This document shows positions 14,414 to 22,041 of a stretch of DNA of 22,041 nucleotides, one piece after another; position 1 is the first letter of the stretch, and the number at the start of each line of letters is the position of its first letter. The notes under the pieces are model-generated. The model was not told the DNA's origin and searched no databases. It saw only the letters and a program-made list of their open reading frames with translations. A program made the translations under genes and the position numbers. This stretch comes from Bacteroidales bacterium (GTDB lineage Bacteria > Bacteroidota > Bacteroidia > Bacteroidales > Muribaculaceae): contig CAAGJW010000008.1 in the NCBI GenBank assembly GCA_900770215.1, positions 1 to 22,041 of the forward strand. Reading direction: 5' to 3'.

Positions 14414-15838
14414 TTAGAGCTCGTGCAGGTCGACCATGTCGCCGTGGCGCTTGCGTCGCTCGATTTCGAGCTTGATGAGCTTCTCTTGCCGCTTGGTAGT
14501 GACCATCTTGCGCACAAAGATGTTGGGAATGGCCACGCCTATGGCAATGCACAGTATCACCAGCGAGGCCTGTATCATGTTGTTGGTGGCCACGGTCACC
14601 TCGCCCACCACGCCGTGCATCTGAATGAAGGCAAATAGCGAGCGGTACATGAGCACGCCCGGTATCATGGGTATCACGCAGGGTATCGACAGGCAGTGGT
14701 GCGGCGTGTGAAACCAGTGCATGGCCTGTGTGCATATTATACTCACCAGGGCCGACCCGATGAGGCTGCCCGTGGCCAGCCCCCAGTCGAGCCCCACGTT
14801 GCCGTTGCTGGGCCCCAGGTTCACAAAGTTGCGTGTGCACACTGCGATGACTCCGCCCAGGGCCACCACCCACAGCAGGCGCCGTGGCAGGTTGAATATC
14901 ATGGAGAAGCCTACTGCCGATATGGCTGCCGCTGCTGCAAAGGTGAAGTAGTTGTGGTGAGGCGTCATACTCAAGTTCTCGGCAAAGTTGTCGACACCGC
15001 ATATCTTGATGGCAAACACGATGCCGAAGGCCATGGCCGAGATGATCATGAGCGTGTTGACTGCCCGTGAAATGCCTATCTGGATATACCCGTCGAGCAT
15101 GTCGCTCACAAAGTTGATAATGGGCACGCCCGGCACGATATAGAGCGCGCAGGCCATCATGGGGTGCCACGGGGTGCTGGTGAGCATGAAGCGCGGCAGG
15201 CACTGGGCTATGGCGTTGTCCTTGGTGAGAAAGGTCGTGAGCCACGCCAGCAGGGTGGACACAAATGCCGCCAAGGCGATGTTTACATACTGGTTCGACC
15301 CTTTGGCATCGAGCCACATCTTGAGGTAAAATCCTGTCATGGCTGCCAGGGCGCAATACAGGAAGGCTGTCCAGTCGCAGCCAAACTGTATGCAGAAGCC
15401 TCCGCAGGCAAAGCCGGCTCCCACTGCCACTTGCCAGCGGCTGTACCAGCGCGGCTTGTGACTGATGCGGTCGAGCTCGTGCTCATAGTCGTCGAGCGTG
15501 AAGTCGCGCTTGATGGCCCGGTAGGAAAGCTTGGAGATAAACGAGATGGCATCGAAGTTGATGCCGTGGCGGTCGACGCGCTGGAACTTGGTGAACGAGT
15601 GCCCCTCGTCGCCCAGGTTCACCATGAGCATGTTGTAGTTGATATAGATGTGCAGGTTCTTCAAGGGCAGGCCCAGGAAGGTGGCTGTGCGCTTCATGTT
15701 GCGCATGATGCGGCTCGTGTCGGCACGGCTCTCCATGAGCAGGCACCCCGTGCGCAGCAGCAAGTCGAGCTTGCGCTGCAGCAGCAGTTCTTTTTCCTTG
15801 TGCTCTTGAAAACATTGATCGGTAGTATCGTTGGTCAT
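14414..15838 (-). CDS. Threonine/serine exporter family protein, fused ThrE and ThrE_2 halves
   Basis: I start this protein at the ATG at 15838-15836 (MTNDTTDQCF), giving 474 residues; an upstream in-frame ATG at 15907 would overlap the promoter. The N-terminal cytoplasmic part (about 20-130, including LLLRTGCLLMESRADTSRIM and YINYNMLMVNL) is followed by about ten membrane helices. The first ThrE half carries LYIVPGVPIINFVSDMLDGY, and the second ThrE_2 half carries IPCVIPMIPGVLMYRSLFAF. The C-terminal tail is positively charged. ThrE of Corynebacterium exports threonine and serine; in many bacteria the two halves are separate YjjP and YjjB proteins, here fused. Substrate is inferred from family. 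It is a single gene divergent from lgt. Confidence 0.88.
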   Translation of the reverse strand: MTNDTTDQCFQEHKEKELLLQRKLDLLLRTGCLLMESRADTSRIMRNMKRTATFLGLPLKNLHIYINYNMLMVNLGDEGHSFTKFQRVDRHGINFDAISFISKLSYRAIKRDFTLDDYEHELDRISHKPRWYSRWQVAVGAGFACGGFCIQFGCDWTAFLYCALAAMTGFYLKMWLDAKGSNQYVNIALAAFVSTLLAWLTTFLTKDNAIAQCLPRFMLTSTPWHPMMACALYIVPGVPIINFVSDMLDGYIQIGISRAVNTLMIISAMAFGIVFAIKICGVDNFAENLSMTPHHNYFTFAAAAAISAVGFSMIFNLPRRLLWVVALGGVIAVCTRNFVNLGPSNGNVGLDWGLATGSLIGSALVSIICTQAMHWFHTPHHCLSIPCVIPMIPGVLMYRSLFAFIQMHGVVGEVTVATNNMIQASLVILCIAIGVAIPNIFVRKMVTTKRQEKLIKLEIERRKRHGDMVDLHEL

Positions 15839-15904
15839 ACTCTCTCTTTTTTTCTTTGGATTTGGCCGGTAAAGCTGTGCATGGGCCGCTATTTTTTTAG
15901 GCTG

Positions 15905-15912
15905 CAAAGTTA
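15905..15912 (-). promoter_or_regulatory. -7 promoter element of the ThrE-type gene
   Basis: Read leftward, TAACTTTG followed by C is a good -7 match, giving a leader of about 60 bases. The -33 region is not consensus. The position rules out the upstream ATG at 15907 as the start. Confidence 0.6.
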
Positions 15913-15985
15913 CTCCATTTTTCTGGCATGGCCTTTATTTTCGGCATAAATTTGAGCAATCACTGCAACTTACGTTTTTTTTCAG

Positions 15986-15993
15986 TAATTTTG
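15986..15993 (+). promoter_or_regulatory. -7 promoter element of lgt
   Basis: TAATTTTG followed by C lies 30 bases before the lgt ATG. CTG at 15963-15965 sits 20 bases upstream as a weak -33. It is divergent from the ThrE-type promoter, with about 70 bases between the -7 boxes. Confidence 0.6.
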
Positions 15994-16022
15994 CGACATC
16001 ATCACTTTACTATATAAGTATT

Positions 16023-16916
16023 ATGCTTGATTTCATCACTTGGACTGCGAGCCCCGACATCATCTCTGGCCACCTGGCCACCGTGCGCTGGTATGGACTG
16101 ATGTTTGCCATCGGTTTTTGGGTGGGCTACGAGGTCGTGTGGCGCGAGTTCCGTCACGAGGGTGCCCCCGAGCGCTGGGTGGCATCGTTGTTTTTCTATG
16201 TTATCGTTGCCACGGTCGTGGGTGCTCGCCTGGGGCACGTGTTCTTTTACGACTGGGACTACTATAGTCACCACTTGAGCGAGATACCCAAGATATGGGA
16301 GGGCGGCCTGGCCAGCCATGGTGGCGTGATAGGCATCCTCATCGCCATCTGGCTCTACTCCAAGTGGGTGACCAAGCGCTCGATGTTGTGGGCGCTCGAC
16401 CGCCTTGTGGTGCCTGTGGGACTGGTGGCAGCCCTCATACGGCTGGGCAACCTGTTTAACCACGAGATCTACGGCGGCCCCACGTCGCTGCCCTGGGGCT
16501 TCCGCTTTGTCGACAACGTGAACGAGTGGATGCAGGGCGCCGCTCCGGTGTTCACCGTGCCTTGCCACCCCACGCAACTCTACGAGGCGCTGTGCTACCT
16601 GCTGGTCTTCGGCCTGTGCATGTGGATGTACTGGAAGCGCAACGACCAGGAGCGCCCGGGGCTCATCTTCGGCGTGTTTATGCTTGGCATCTTCTTGGCT
16701 CGTTTTGTGATAGAGTATGTCAAAAATGTGCAGGAGCCGTGGGAAATCGCCATGCGCGCACGGCTGGGGCTCGACATGGGGCAGCTGCTTTCTATCCCCT
16801 TCATCGTGCTCGGCATTTGGCTCATCGTGCGAGCCTGCCGGCGCCCGCGCCAGGCTATAGCGTTTCCCAACCGTTTTGCCGATGCCAAAGACGATGATAA
16901 AAAGAAGGCGCATTAA
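16023..16916 (+). CDS. lgt: Phosphatidylglycerol:prolipoprotein diacylglyceryl transferase
   Basis: This 297-residue inner-membrane enzyme transfers diacylglycerol from phosphatidylglycerol to the lipobox cysteine of prolipoproteins, the first step in lipoprotein maturation. It would act on the BtuG-like lipoprotein in this window. Family landmarks are present in order: TVRWYGLMFAIGF near the N-terminus, GLASHGGVIG around residue 95-105, the signature RLGNLFNHEIYG around 140-151, VPCHPTQLYEA around 180, and FVIEYVKNVQEPWE near 225-240. About seven hydrophobic helices are visible. Length is normal for Bacteroidetes Lgt. It appears to be a single-gene unit; the next gene has its own -7 box. Confidence 0.96.
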   Translation: MLDFITWTASPDIISGHLATVRWYGLMFAIGFWVGYEVVWREFRHEGAPERWVASLFFYVIVATVVGARLGHVFFYDWDYYSHHLSEIPKIWEGGLASHGGVIGILIAIWLYSKWVTKRSMLWALDRLVVPVGLVAALIRLGNLFNHEIYGGPTSLPWGFRFVDNVNEWMQGAAPVFTVPCHPTQLYEALCYLLVFGLCMWMYWKRNDQERPGLIFGVFMLGIFLARFVIEYVKNVQEPWEIAMRARLGLDMGQLLSIPFIVLGIWLIVRACRRPRQAIAFPNRFADAKDDDKKKAH

Positions 16917-16955
16917 TTAGTAGCAATGCACCTGTGAATTGTGAAAATAATTATG

Positions 16956-16963
16956 TAATTTTG
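16956..16963 (+). promoter_or_regulatory. -7 promoter element of the DUF4919 operon
   Basis: TAATTTTG followed by CA lies 30 bases before the ATG at 16994. A consensus -33 box at normal spacing is not seen. Confidence 0.55.
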
Positions 16964-16993
16964 CACTTGTCAATATAGAATATTCCAATCATA

Positions 16994-17626
16994 ATGGAAA
17001 AGATAACAATTAACTACACTACACACAAGAATTTTGTCGACAGCGACCGCAGCGCCTACGACGACATTGTGAAGCGTTTTGCCAGCGGCGATGCCGCGCT
17101 CACCCTCGACGAGATAGCCCGAGCCTACTATGCCACCCCGTTTGCTGGCTTTGCGCCACTCACCTCGCTCGTGGCTACGGCCAACCAGCTCTATCGCAAC
17201 CGCGACTACCGTGTGGCCTATTTCATGTATCTCGATGCCCTGGAGCAAGATCCTTTCTCGCTCCTGCTCCTCAAGAAAGCTGCCAATGCCAGCTATCTGG
17301 GCGCCATCGACGAGACTGCTACCCGGCAGTTGCGCGACAAGGTGAAGCGCCTGCAAGAGGTGATAAAGGCTACCGGCGACGGCGCCGCCCCCGACACGGC
17401 CTTCAAGGTCACGCAGGTGAGCGACGAGTATGAGATACTATACGATATCTTCCACGTCAAGGACGTCATCTCTCAAAGTGTGGTCAAGCGCGATGGCGGC
17501 CAGGTGTGCGACGAGATGACGGTGATGATACTGGGCGACACGGCCCCGCGCAAGATATACTTTGATGTCTACGGCGAGACCGAGGCTGACATGCAGGATT
17601 TCTTCAACCGCAAGAAGACTTACTAA
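16994..17626 (+). CDS. DUF4919-like protein
   Basis: The 210-residue protein has no signal peptide or membrane segment in its first residues (MEKITINYTTHKNFVDSDRS), so it is probably cytoplasmic unless exported another way. The N-terminal half is helical and TPR-like (LVATANQLYRNRDYRVAYFM, ALEQDPFSLLLLKKAANASY). The C-terminal half is a small beta domain ending EMTVMILGDTAPRKIYFDVY. This pattern matches the DUF4919 family of Bacteroidetes, whose function is unknown to me. It is the first gene of a three-gene operon with the SanA-like and AlaX-like genes, with three bases before the next possible start. Confidence 0.75.
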   Translation: MEKITINYTTHKNFVDSDRSAYDDIVKRFASGDAALTLDEIARAYYATPFAGFAPLTSLVATANQLYRNRDYRVAYFMYLDALEQDPFSLLLLKKAANASYLGAIDETATRQLRDKVKRLQEVIKATGDGAAPDTAFKVTQVSDEYEILYDIFHVKDVISQSVVKRDGGQVCDEMTVMILGDTAPRKIYFDVYGETEADMQDFFNRKKTY

Positions 17627-17629
17627 TCC

Positions 17630-18283
17630 ATGTCGCATCGGCACGGCACGGCAGCAATGAAACACACAGGCAAGGTGGCGGTCGCGTGGCTCGCTGCCTT
17701 GCTTGTTTTGCTCGTGCTCTACTCGGTGTATTGCGAGCGGCAGGTGACCGCGGCCGCGGCGGGACTGTGCTACAGCGATGCCCGCGCTCTGCCTCGCAAC
17801 AGGGTGGGGTTGCTGCTGGGCACAGGCCGCCTCAATCTATATGGCGATCCCAATCCCTACTACTACCGCCGTGTCGATGCCGCCGCACGGCTCTACCGGC
17901 TGCACAAGATCGACACGGTGCTCATCAGCGGCAACCACACCGGTGCCTACAACGAGCCCGCCATGATGCGTGCCGACCTGGAGCGCCGTGGCGTGCCAGG
18001 CAGCGTTATCGTCGACGACGGCAAGGGCTACAGCACCAGTCAGTCGATAGCGCGTGCTCGCCAGGTCTACCGTCTGCGCCGGTTCACCGTCATCTCACAA
18101 CGCTTCCACAACGAGCGAGCCTTGTACATGGCTCGAGACTGGGGTCTCGACTGCGTGGCCTACGATTGTGGCAACTACCAGGGCAGCGGCTTCAAGGCGG
18201 TGCGCATGGTGGCGCGCGAGCGTCTCTCGCGACTCAAGGCGGTAACCTTGCACATCTTATCTCTAAAATGTAATATATCATGA
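17630..18283 (+). CDS. sanA: SanA/YdcF-family (DUF218) membrane-anchored protein
   Basis: This 217-residue protein has one N-terminal membrane helix (VAVAWLAALLVLLVLYSVY), then a DUF218 domain. The domain signatures follow SanA closely: VGLLLGTGRLNLYGDPNPYY, VLISGNHTGAYNEPAMMRAD, GVPGSVIVDDGKGYSTSQSI and VISQRFHNERALYMARDWGL. SanA in E. coli supports envelope barrier function, and its loss raises vancomycin sensitivity at high temperature; the chemical role is unsettled. The ATG at 17657 (MKHTGKVAV) is an alternative start that gives a more usual short cytoplasmic tail, and I cannot decide between them. The stop overlaps the next ATG by four bases (ATGA), so the two are translationally coupled. 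Confidence 0.88.
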   Translation: MSHRHGTAAMKHTGKVAVAWLAALLVLLVLYSVYCERQVTAAAAGLCYSDARALPRNRVGLLLGTGRLNLYGDPNPYYYRRVDAAARLYRLHKIDTVLISGNHTGAYNEPAMMRADLERRGVPGSVIVDDGKGYSTSQSIARARQVYRLRRFTVISQRFHNERALYMARDWGLDCVAYDCGNYQGSGFKAVRMVARERLSRLKAVTLHILSLKCNIS

Positions 18284-18747
18284 CTACTCAACAGCCGGTG
18301 CTCAACGAGCACCACAAGCAGGAATTTCCCCCCATGCACACTGCCGAGCACATTCTCAATGCCACTATGGTGAAGATGTTTGGCTGCCAGCGTGCCGTGG
18401 ACGCTCACGTCGAGCGCACCAAGTCGAAGCTCGACTACGATTTTCCTCGTGCCCTTACACCTCAAGAAATCGCCCAGGTAGAGGCGAGGGTCAACGAGGT
18501 GATTGCTGCCGACCTGCCCGTGACCTGCACCTATGCCACCCAGGCCGAGGTGGCTGGCCGTTTCGACCTGGGGCGACTGCCTGAGGGAGCCACCCAGGCA
18601 GTGCGCATCGTGAGCGTGGGCGACTACGACCACTGCCTGTGTGCCGGCACCCACGTCGAGCACACCGCCCAGATAGGCCATTTCCGCATCTCGAGCACGC
18701 GCTATGCTGGCGGCCGTCTGCGCATCGTGTTCCGTCTCGACCGGTAG
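18280..18747 (+). CDS. AlaX-like alanyl-tRNA editing protein (threonyl/alanyl-tRNA synthetase SAD domain)
   Basis: The 155-residue, free-standing second-additional-domain protein carries both halves of the zinc editing site: His20 and His24 in HTAEHIL, and Cys121 and His125 in CAGTH. Family members hydrolyse mischarged aminoacyl-tRNA, classically Ser-tRNA(Ala). Here the domain stands alone without synthetase catalytic or anticodon parts. Size fits the short AlaX class, and the region between the motifs (FDLGRLPEGATQAVRIVSVG) is typical. It overlaps the SanA-like gene by four bases and ends the operon. An inverted repeat TGCTGTG (18754-18760) / CACAGCA (18786-18792) just after the stop may aid termination. 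Confidence 0.88.
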   Translation: MTTQQPVLNEHHKQEFPPMHTAEHILNATMVKMFGCQRAVDAHVERTKSKLDYDFPRALTPQEIAQVEARVNEVIAADLPVTCTYATQAEVAGRFDLGRLPEGATQAVRIVSVGDYDHCLCAGTHVEHTAQIGHFRISSTRYAGGRLRIVFRLDR

Positions 18748-18864
18748 CAGCCGTGCTGTGTGGGCATGCTTGGATTGGGGCTTGGCACAGCAGGGTTGCC
18801 TGTCATTTGTCATTAAAATTCACACTTTTGTCGAGAGTGCGTCACGCTTTTGCTTCTTTTTCAT

Positions 18865-18872
18865 TACATTTG
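18865..18872 (+). promoter_or_regulatory. -7 promoter element of the MscS-family gene
   Basis: TACATTTG followed by C matches the Bacteroidales -7 box, 20 bases before the ATG at 18893. It decides against an upstream in-frame ATG at 18704, which lies inside the AlaX-like gene. The -33 part is unclear. Confidence 0.6.
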
Positions 18873-18892
18873 CAGCAATTAATTGCGATTTT

Positions 18893-21790
18893 ATGAAAAA
18901 GTATCTATCCTTACTCGTTGCTCTGCTCATGTGCATGCCCTTGCAAGCTGTGTTGCAGGAAAAAAACCTGAAGCAGTCGCTCTCGGTGCTGCGTGTCGAG
19001 CTCCAGCAGTCCTATCTCAAGCAGAAGCAGATCATGGCCCGCATGCAAAAGATGAGCATGGCCCAGCACGAGCAGATGCTTTCCTACATGAAGAAGAGCA
19101 ACCAGGTGGGCTTGATGCTCTACTCGCAGCAGCACGACTATGTGTTTGACCTCACCTATGCCTGCAACGAGGCTACCGCGCTATACAGGCAGTACAGCAA
19201 GAAGCGACTGCCTTATTACAAAATCAACAACAATCTTGATGCCGAGATCGCCCGTTACAACGGGCTTATCTATAATCTCGAAATTCTGCCTCCTCCCATG
19301 GTCGACCCCATGGGCATGGGGCACAAGGCGGGCATGCCCCGCCGGCCGAGGCCTCGCGGCAAAAATGACAAGGCCCCCTTTGAGCTCGACTCGGCGTCGA
19401 GGCAGGACCGAGCCATGTGCCTGCGCTATGCCAGAGCTTTGCGCGACAACTGCTTGAAAGCACGCCAGGTGCTGCATCAAGACAGCATGGCCTATGTGCG
19501 CATGAACTACAACCTGGCCCTACTCGACAAGTATGCCAAGAAGCGTTACGGCGTCATTCAGCAAGAAATATTCCAGGACACGGGCGACAACTACTTCAAG
19601 ATATTGCGACACTTGGACCGCTCTTGGCAACAAGCCAAGCAAGCCATCGACAGCAAGTATTCCAACCATGGCGGCTATAGCAGGGTACGCTCCGAGTGGC
19701 GCGGCTCTATCGTGGTGGGCTACGTGTCGTTTGTGGTATTCTACCTGCTGGTGGCTGTGTTCTTTAGTTTTTTGATTATCAATGTGGCCTATCGCAATGC
19801 CAAGCGCCTGAAGTGGCTCAAGAATGCCCCCGACGAGGCCGAGCGTGCCCTCAGGTGGAAGAAACTGCGCATGCTCAAACCCTTTGTGGGCATTTCGCTG
19901 GGTGCCTTGATTTTTGCAGTGAGTGTCCAGACGGTGAAGGCTTTTCTCACCCACAATTTCTTTGTCATGGCCAGCGGCCTGCTCGTTGAGTATGCCTGGC
20001 TGCTCACGGCCATCACGCTCTCACTACTCGTGCGCCTGCGCTACAACCAGATGCGCTATGGCTTCGGGGTGTACCTGCCCATGACTCTCCTGGGCCTGGT
20101 CATCATCATCTTCCGCATCATCTTCATTCCCAACAATGTGGTCAATCTCGTGTTTCCACCCATTGCCTTGCTCTTCTTGATATGGCAAGTCTATGCTTTG
20201 AAGAGAAACTCGGGCAAGCTGCCCGAGAGCGAGGTGCTCGACAAGGAGGATTGCAATGCCACGCCCGACGACGAGGTAGAGGAGGATGCCGACCAGAAGG
20301 CTATCGACGACCAGCTCGACACCATGGAGAAAGAGCAGGAGGAAGCCAGCCGCAAGGCCGGCTTGCAGCATGGCCGCAACGATGCTCTTGCCGCCAGCAT
20401 CGACGACGACACCGTGGTGGCCGATGGCATTGCCGCCCTGTTCAAAAGGTTGAGGCGCCCGGCGGCTCGGTCGCAGGTTGCGCTGAGCGCGGTCGATAAA
20501 ATTCCGCAATACGACTATCTCTATGCGTGGGCCTCGCTGGCTGTGATACTTGTGGCAACACTGCTCACCTGGACAGGACGCACCTTGATGTCGGTCGAGA
20601 TGGTGATATGGTGGCTCTTTCAGCTCACCGCAATCCAGACTCTCACCCTGGTATTCCGCCTGCTCGACATCTATGAGAAAGCCCGGCTCTACGACCGCCT
20701 GCGCGACAGCGGTATCGCCGATGCCCAGATTGCCAAGGGCGTGCGCAAGGGCGACTATATCACCCACACTTGGTTCTTCGACTTTGTGCACAAGGCGCTT
20801 GTGCCCATTGCCGGAGCCTACTCGCTGCTGCTCTCTATCAAGATGGCGGCCGATGTGTTCAACTTGGGCGACACTTGTGTGAGCATCTTCCTCTATCCTT
20901 TCCTCAATGTCGAGGGTGTGGTGCGCCTCTCTATCTTCAGTATTGTAGTGGTCGTAGCCTCTTGGTTTTTCTTCCGTTATCTCAATTATGCCATTCAGGC
21001 CATATACCGCCACTTGCGCATCAAGTATCACAAGAAGAAGACCGGCAAGACCACCGTGCGCGCCAACGAGGTCAACCTCACCCTGGGCTACAACGTTATT
21101 GCCATTCTCGTGTGGGGTGCCTATGCCATCTTTGCCTTGATGCTGCTCCGCATTCCCAAGTCGGGCATCTCTATTGTCACCGCGGGCCTTGCTACTGGTA
21201 TCGGCTTTGCCATGAAGGACTTGCTCAACAACTTCTTCTATGGCATCTCGCTCATGGCCGGCCGCCTGCGTGTGGGCGACTGGATAGAGTGCGACGGTGT
21301 GCAGGGGCGTGTCGACAGCATCTCTTACCAGAGTGTGCAGATCGTCACCACCGACGACAGCCTCATGTCGTTTCTCAACTCTACGCTCTTTGCCAAGAAT
21401 TTCCGCAACCTCACGCGCAACAATTCTTATGAACTCATCAAGATACCGGTGGGTGTGGCCTATGGTGTCGATGTCGAGCACGTGCGGGAGTTGCTGCAGG
21501 CCAACATTCTCAAGCTCCAGCACAACGACAAGTATGGGCGGCCTGTGATGGATCTTAAAAACCACAAGATTCTGGTGCTCTTCGACAGCTTTGGCGACAA
21601 CAGCGTCAACCTCATCGTGGCGGTGTGGACCCTCGTGGTCGAGAAGGTAGTGCTCATGGGGCAAATCAAGGAGGCTATCTACAACACGCTCAACGACAAT
21701 CACATCGAGATACCTTTCCCGCAACGCGACCTCTACATCAAGACGTTGCCGCAGCTGCCCTCGGCTCTCGACAACGGCACCAAGCAGTGA
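18893..21790 (+). CDS. Large MscS-family mechanosensitive channel protein
   Basis: I start this 965-residue protein at the ATG at 18893, where a signal peptide (MKKYLSLLVALLMCMPLQA) begins directly after the promoter. A periplasmic helical, coiled-coil-like domain fills about residues 20-270. Several membrane helices follow, then an acidic cytoplasmic insert (about 451-490, DDEVEEDADQ and MEKEQEEASRK), more helices, and the channel domain. The pore helix lies near 755-780 (IVTAGLATGIGFAMKDLLNN), followed by the MscS beta domain (LRVGDWIECDGVQGRVDSIS) and a C-terminal cytoplasmic domain. MscS channels release solutes on sudden osmotic downshift; long versions resemble MscK in layout. It is a single gene with its own promoter. 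Confidence 0.9.
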   Translation: MKKYLSLLVALLMCMPLQAVLQEKNLKQSLSVLRVELQQSYLKQKQIMARMQKMSMAQHEQMLSYMKKSNQVGLMLYSQQHDYVFDLTYACNEATALYRQYSKKRLPYYKINNNLDAEIARYNGLIYNLEILPPPMVDPMGMGHKAGMPRRPRPRGKNDKAPFELDSASRQDRAMCLRYARALRDNCLKARQVLHQDSMAYVRMNYNLALLDKYAKKRYGVIQQEIFQDTGDNYFKILRHLDRSWQQAKQAIDSKYSNHGGYSRVRSEWRGSIVVGYVSFVVFYLLVAVFFSFLIINVAYRNAKRLKWLKNAPDEAERALRWKKLRMLKPFVGISLGALIFAVSVQTVKAFLTHNFFVMASGLLVEYAWLLTAITLSLLVRLRYNQMRYGFGVYLPMTLLGLVIIIFRIIFIPNNVVNLVFPPIALLFLIWQVYALKRNSGKLPESEVLDKEDCNATPDDEVEEDADQKAIDDQLDTMEKEQEEASRKAGLQHGRNDALAASIDDDTVVADGIAALFKRLRRPAARSQVALSAVDKIPQYDYLYAWASLAVILVATLLTWTGRTLMSVEMVIWWLFQLTAIQTLTLVFRLLDIYEKARLYDRLRDSGIADAQIAKGVRKGDYITHTWFFDFVHKALVPIAGAYSLLLSIKMAADVFNLGDTCVSIFLYPFLNVEGVVRLSIFSIVVVVASWFFFRYLNYAIQAIYRHLRIKYHKKKTGKTTVRANEVNLTLGYNVIAILVWGAYAIFALMLLRIPKSGISIVTAGLATGIGFAMKDLLNNFFYGISLMAGRLRVGDWIECDGVQGRVDSISYQSVQIVTTDDSLMSFLNSTLFAKNFRNLTRNNSYELIKIPVGVAYGVDVEHVRELLQANILKLQHNDKYGRPVMDLKNHKILVLFDSFGDNSVNLIVAVWTLVVEKVVLMGQIKEAIYNTLNDNHIEIPFPQRDLYIKTLPQLPSALDNGTKQ

Positions 21791-21867
21791 CCCTGCTCTG
21801 GCGTGTGCCATGCCCTGGCAGCAGTGGTGCACTATGGCCGGCGTGAAAAATGTTGAAATTTTTTTTT
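21791..21867 (+). terminator. Possible terminator after the MscS-family gene
   Basis: CTGCT (21794-21798) can pair with AGCAG (about 21822-21826), with an inner GGC/GCC stem. Further on, AAAAAT (about 21846-21851) can pair into the nine-T run at about 21859-21867. Neither is a classic terminator alone, so this is tentative. Confidence 0.3.
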
Positions 21868-21941
21868 GCTGTTTTTCAGTCTGTTTTTCAGCAGGTTGAG
21901 TGGAGTGTGCGGTTTTGCGGGTGAAAAAAAGTTGCAAAAAG

Positions 21942-21973
21942 TTTTGGCAGTATCAGAAATAGCAGTACCTTTG
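21942..21973 (+). promoter_or_regulatory. Very strong Bacteroidales promoter, possibly of an rRNA or tRNA operon
   Basis: TTTTG (21942-21946), 19 bases, then TACCTTTG (21966-21973) followed by CA. The region just upstream is A-tract rich (GAAAAAAAGTTGCAAAAAG), like the upstream elements of Bacteroides stable RNA promoters. About 60 bases of GC-rich leader follow and no start codon for a clear frame appears before the window ends. The target is off the edge; a ribosomal RNA operon is a guess based on the promoter style. Confidence 0.7.
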
Positions 21974-21999
21974 CAACCGCAAACGGGAAAACGACCACG

Positions 22000-22023
22000 G
22001 GCGCCACGAGCGCCGCAAGGCGC
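22000..22023 (+). promoter_or_regulatory. Pair of mutually exclusive hairpins in the leader
   Basis: GGCGC (22000-22004) pairs with GCGCC (22010-22014) around a five-base loop. The same GCGCC can instead pair with GGCGC (22019-22023) around a GCAA tetraloop. Only one can form at a time. This may be attenuation, a processing signal, or merely compact GC-rich leader structure. Confidence 0.4.
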
Positions 22024-22041
22024 GAGAGCGGGCCTGGCCGA

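Noticed and set aside
1..22041. CRISPR arrays, tRNA genes or phage attachment sites
   Set aside because: Reading both strands I saw no regularly spaced repeats of CRISPR type, no cloverleaf with a T-loop GTTCGA-type core, and no integrase or flanking direct repeats.

Overview
The window is chromosomal DNA from a member of the Bacteroidales. The evidence is the repeated promoter signature (TTG or TTTG, 19-20 bases, then TAnnTTTG, often with a C next), A-rich rather than Shine-Dalgarno start regions, a TonB receptor with a paired surface lipoprotein, a PCMD-domain protein, a DUF4919 protein and a one-piece ThrE exporter. The high GC, short C-terminal tails and type I dockerin suggest Muribaculaceae or Prevotellaceae; this is inference.

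Bases 1-7250 form a vitamin B12 acquisition island with three cobalamin riboswitches. Riboswitch 1 (105-336) leads into a secreted BtuG-like beta-propeller protein (616-1857). Riboswitch 2 (1999-2190) leads a tight operon of a BtuB-like TonB receptor, a BtuG-like surface lipoprotein and a dockerin-bearing secreted protein (2216-6635). Riboswitch 3 (6732-6933) has its own strong promoter and a good intrinsic terminator at 7213-7248, but no convincing gene between them. Riboswitches 1 and 3 share a 70-base downstream module of identical length. It holds an invariant 11-base hairpin loop on covarying stems and a 10-base strand that pairs back into the aptamer L5 region, with a compensatory base change between copies. 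This is the most interesting signal in the window.

Bases 7253-10370 carry tag (DNA-3-methyladenine glycosylase I), a convergent terminator, and a leftward 727-residue secreted choice-of-anchor J protein. That protein shares its C-terminal tail with the secreted BtuG-like protein.

Bases 10381-14300 hold a leftward operon: PCMD-domain secreted protein, compact Omp85-like barrel, and lipid A phosphoethanolamine transferase-like enzyme. This reads as an envelope-modification unit. A leftward ThrE-type exporter (14414-15838) follows, divergent from lgt (16023-16916).

Bases 16956-18747 form a rightward operon of a DUF4919 protein, a SanA/YdcF-like protein and an AlaX-type editing protein. A large MscS-family channel (18893-21790) follows. 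The window ends in a very strong promoter (21942-21973) and a GC-rich structured leader whose gene, possibly a stable RNA operon, lies beyond the edge.
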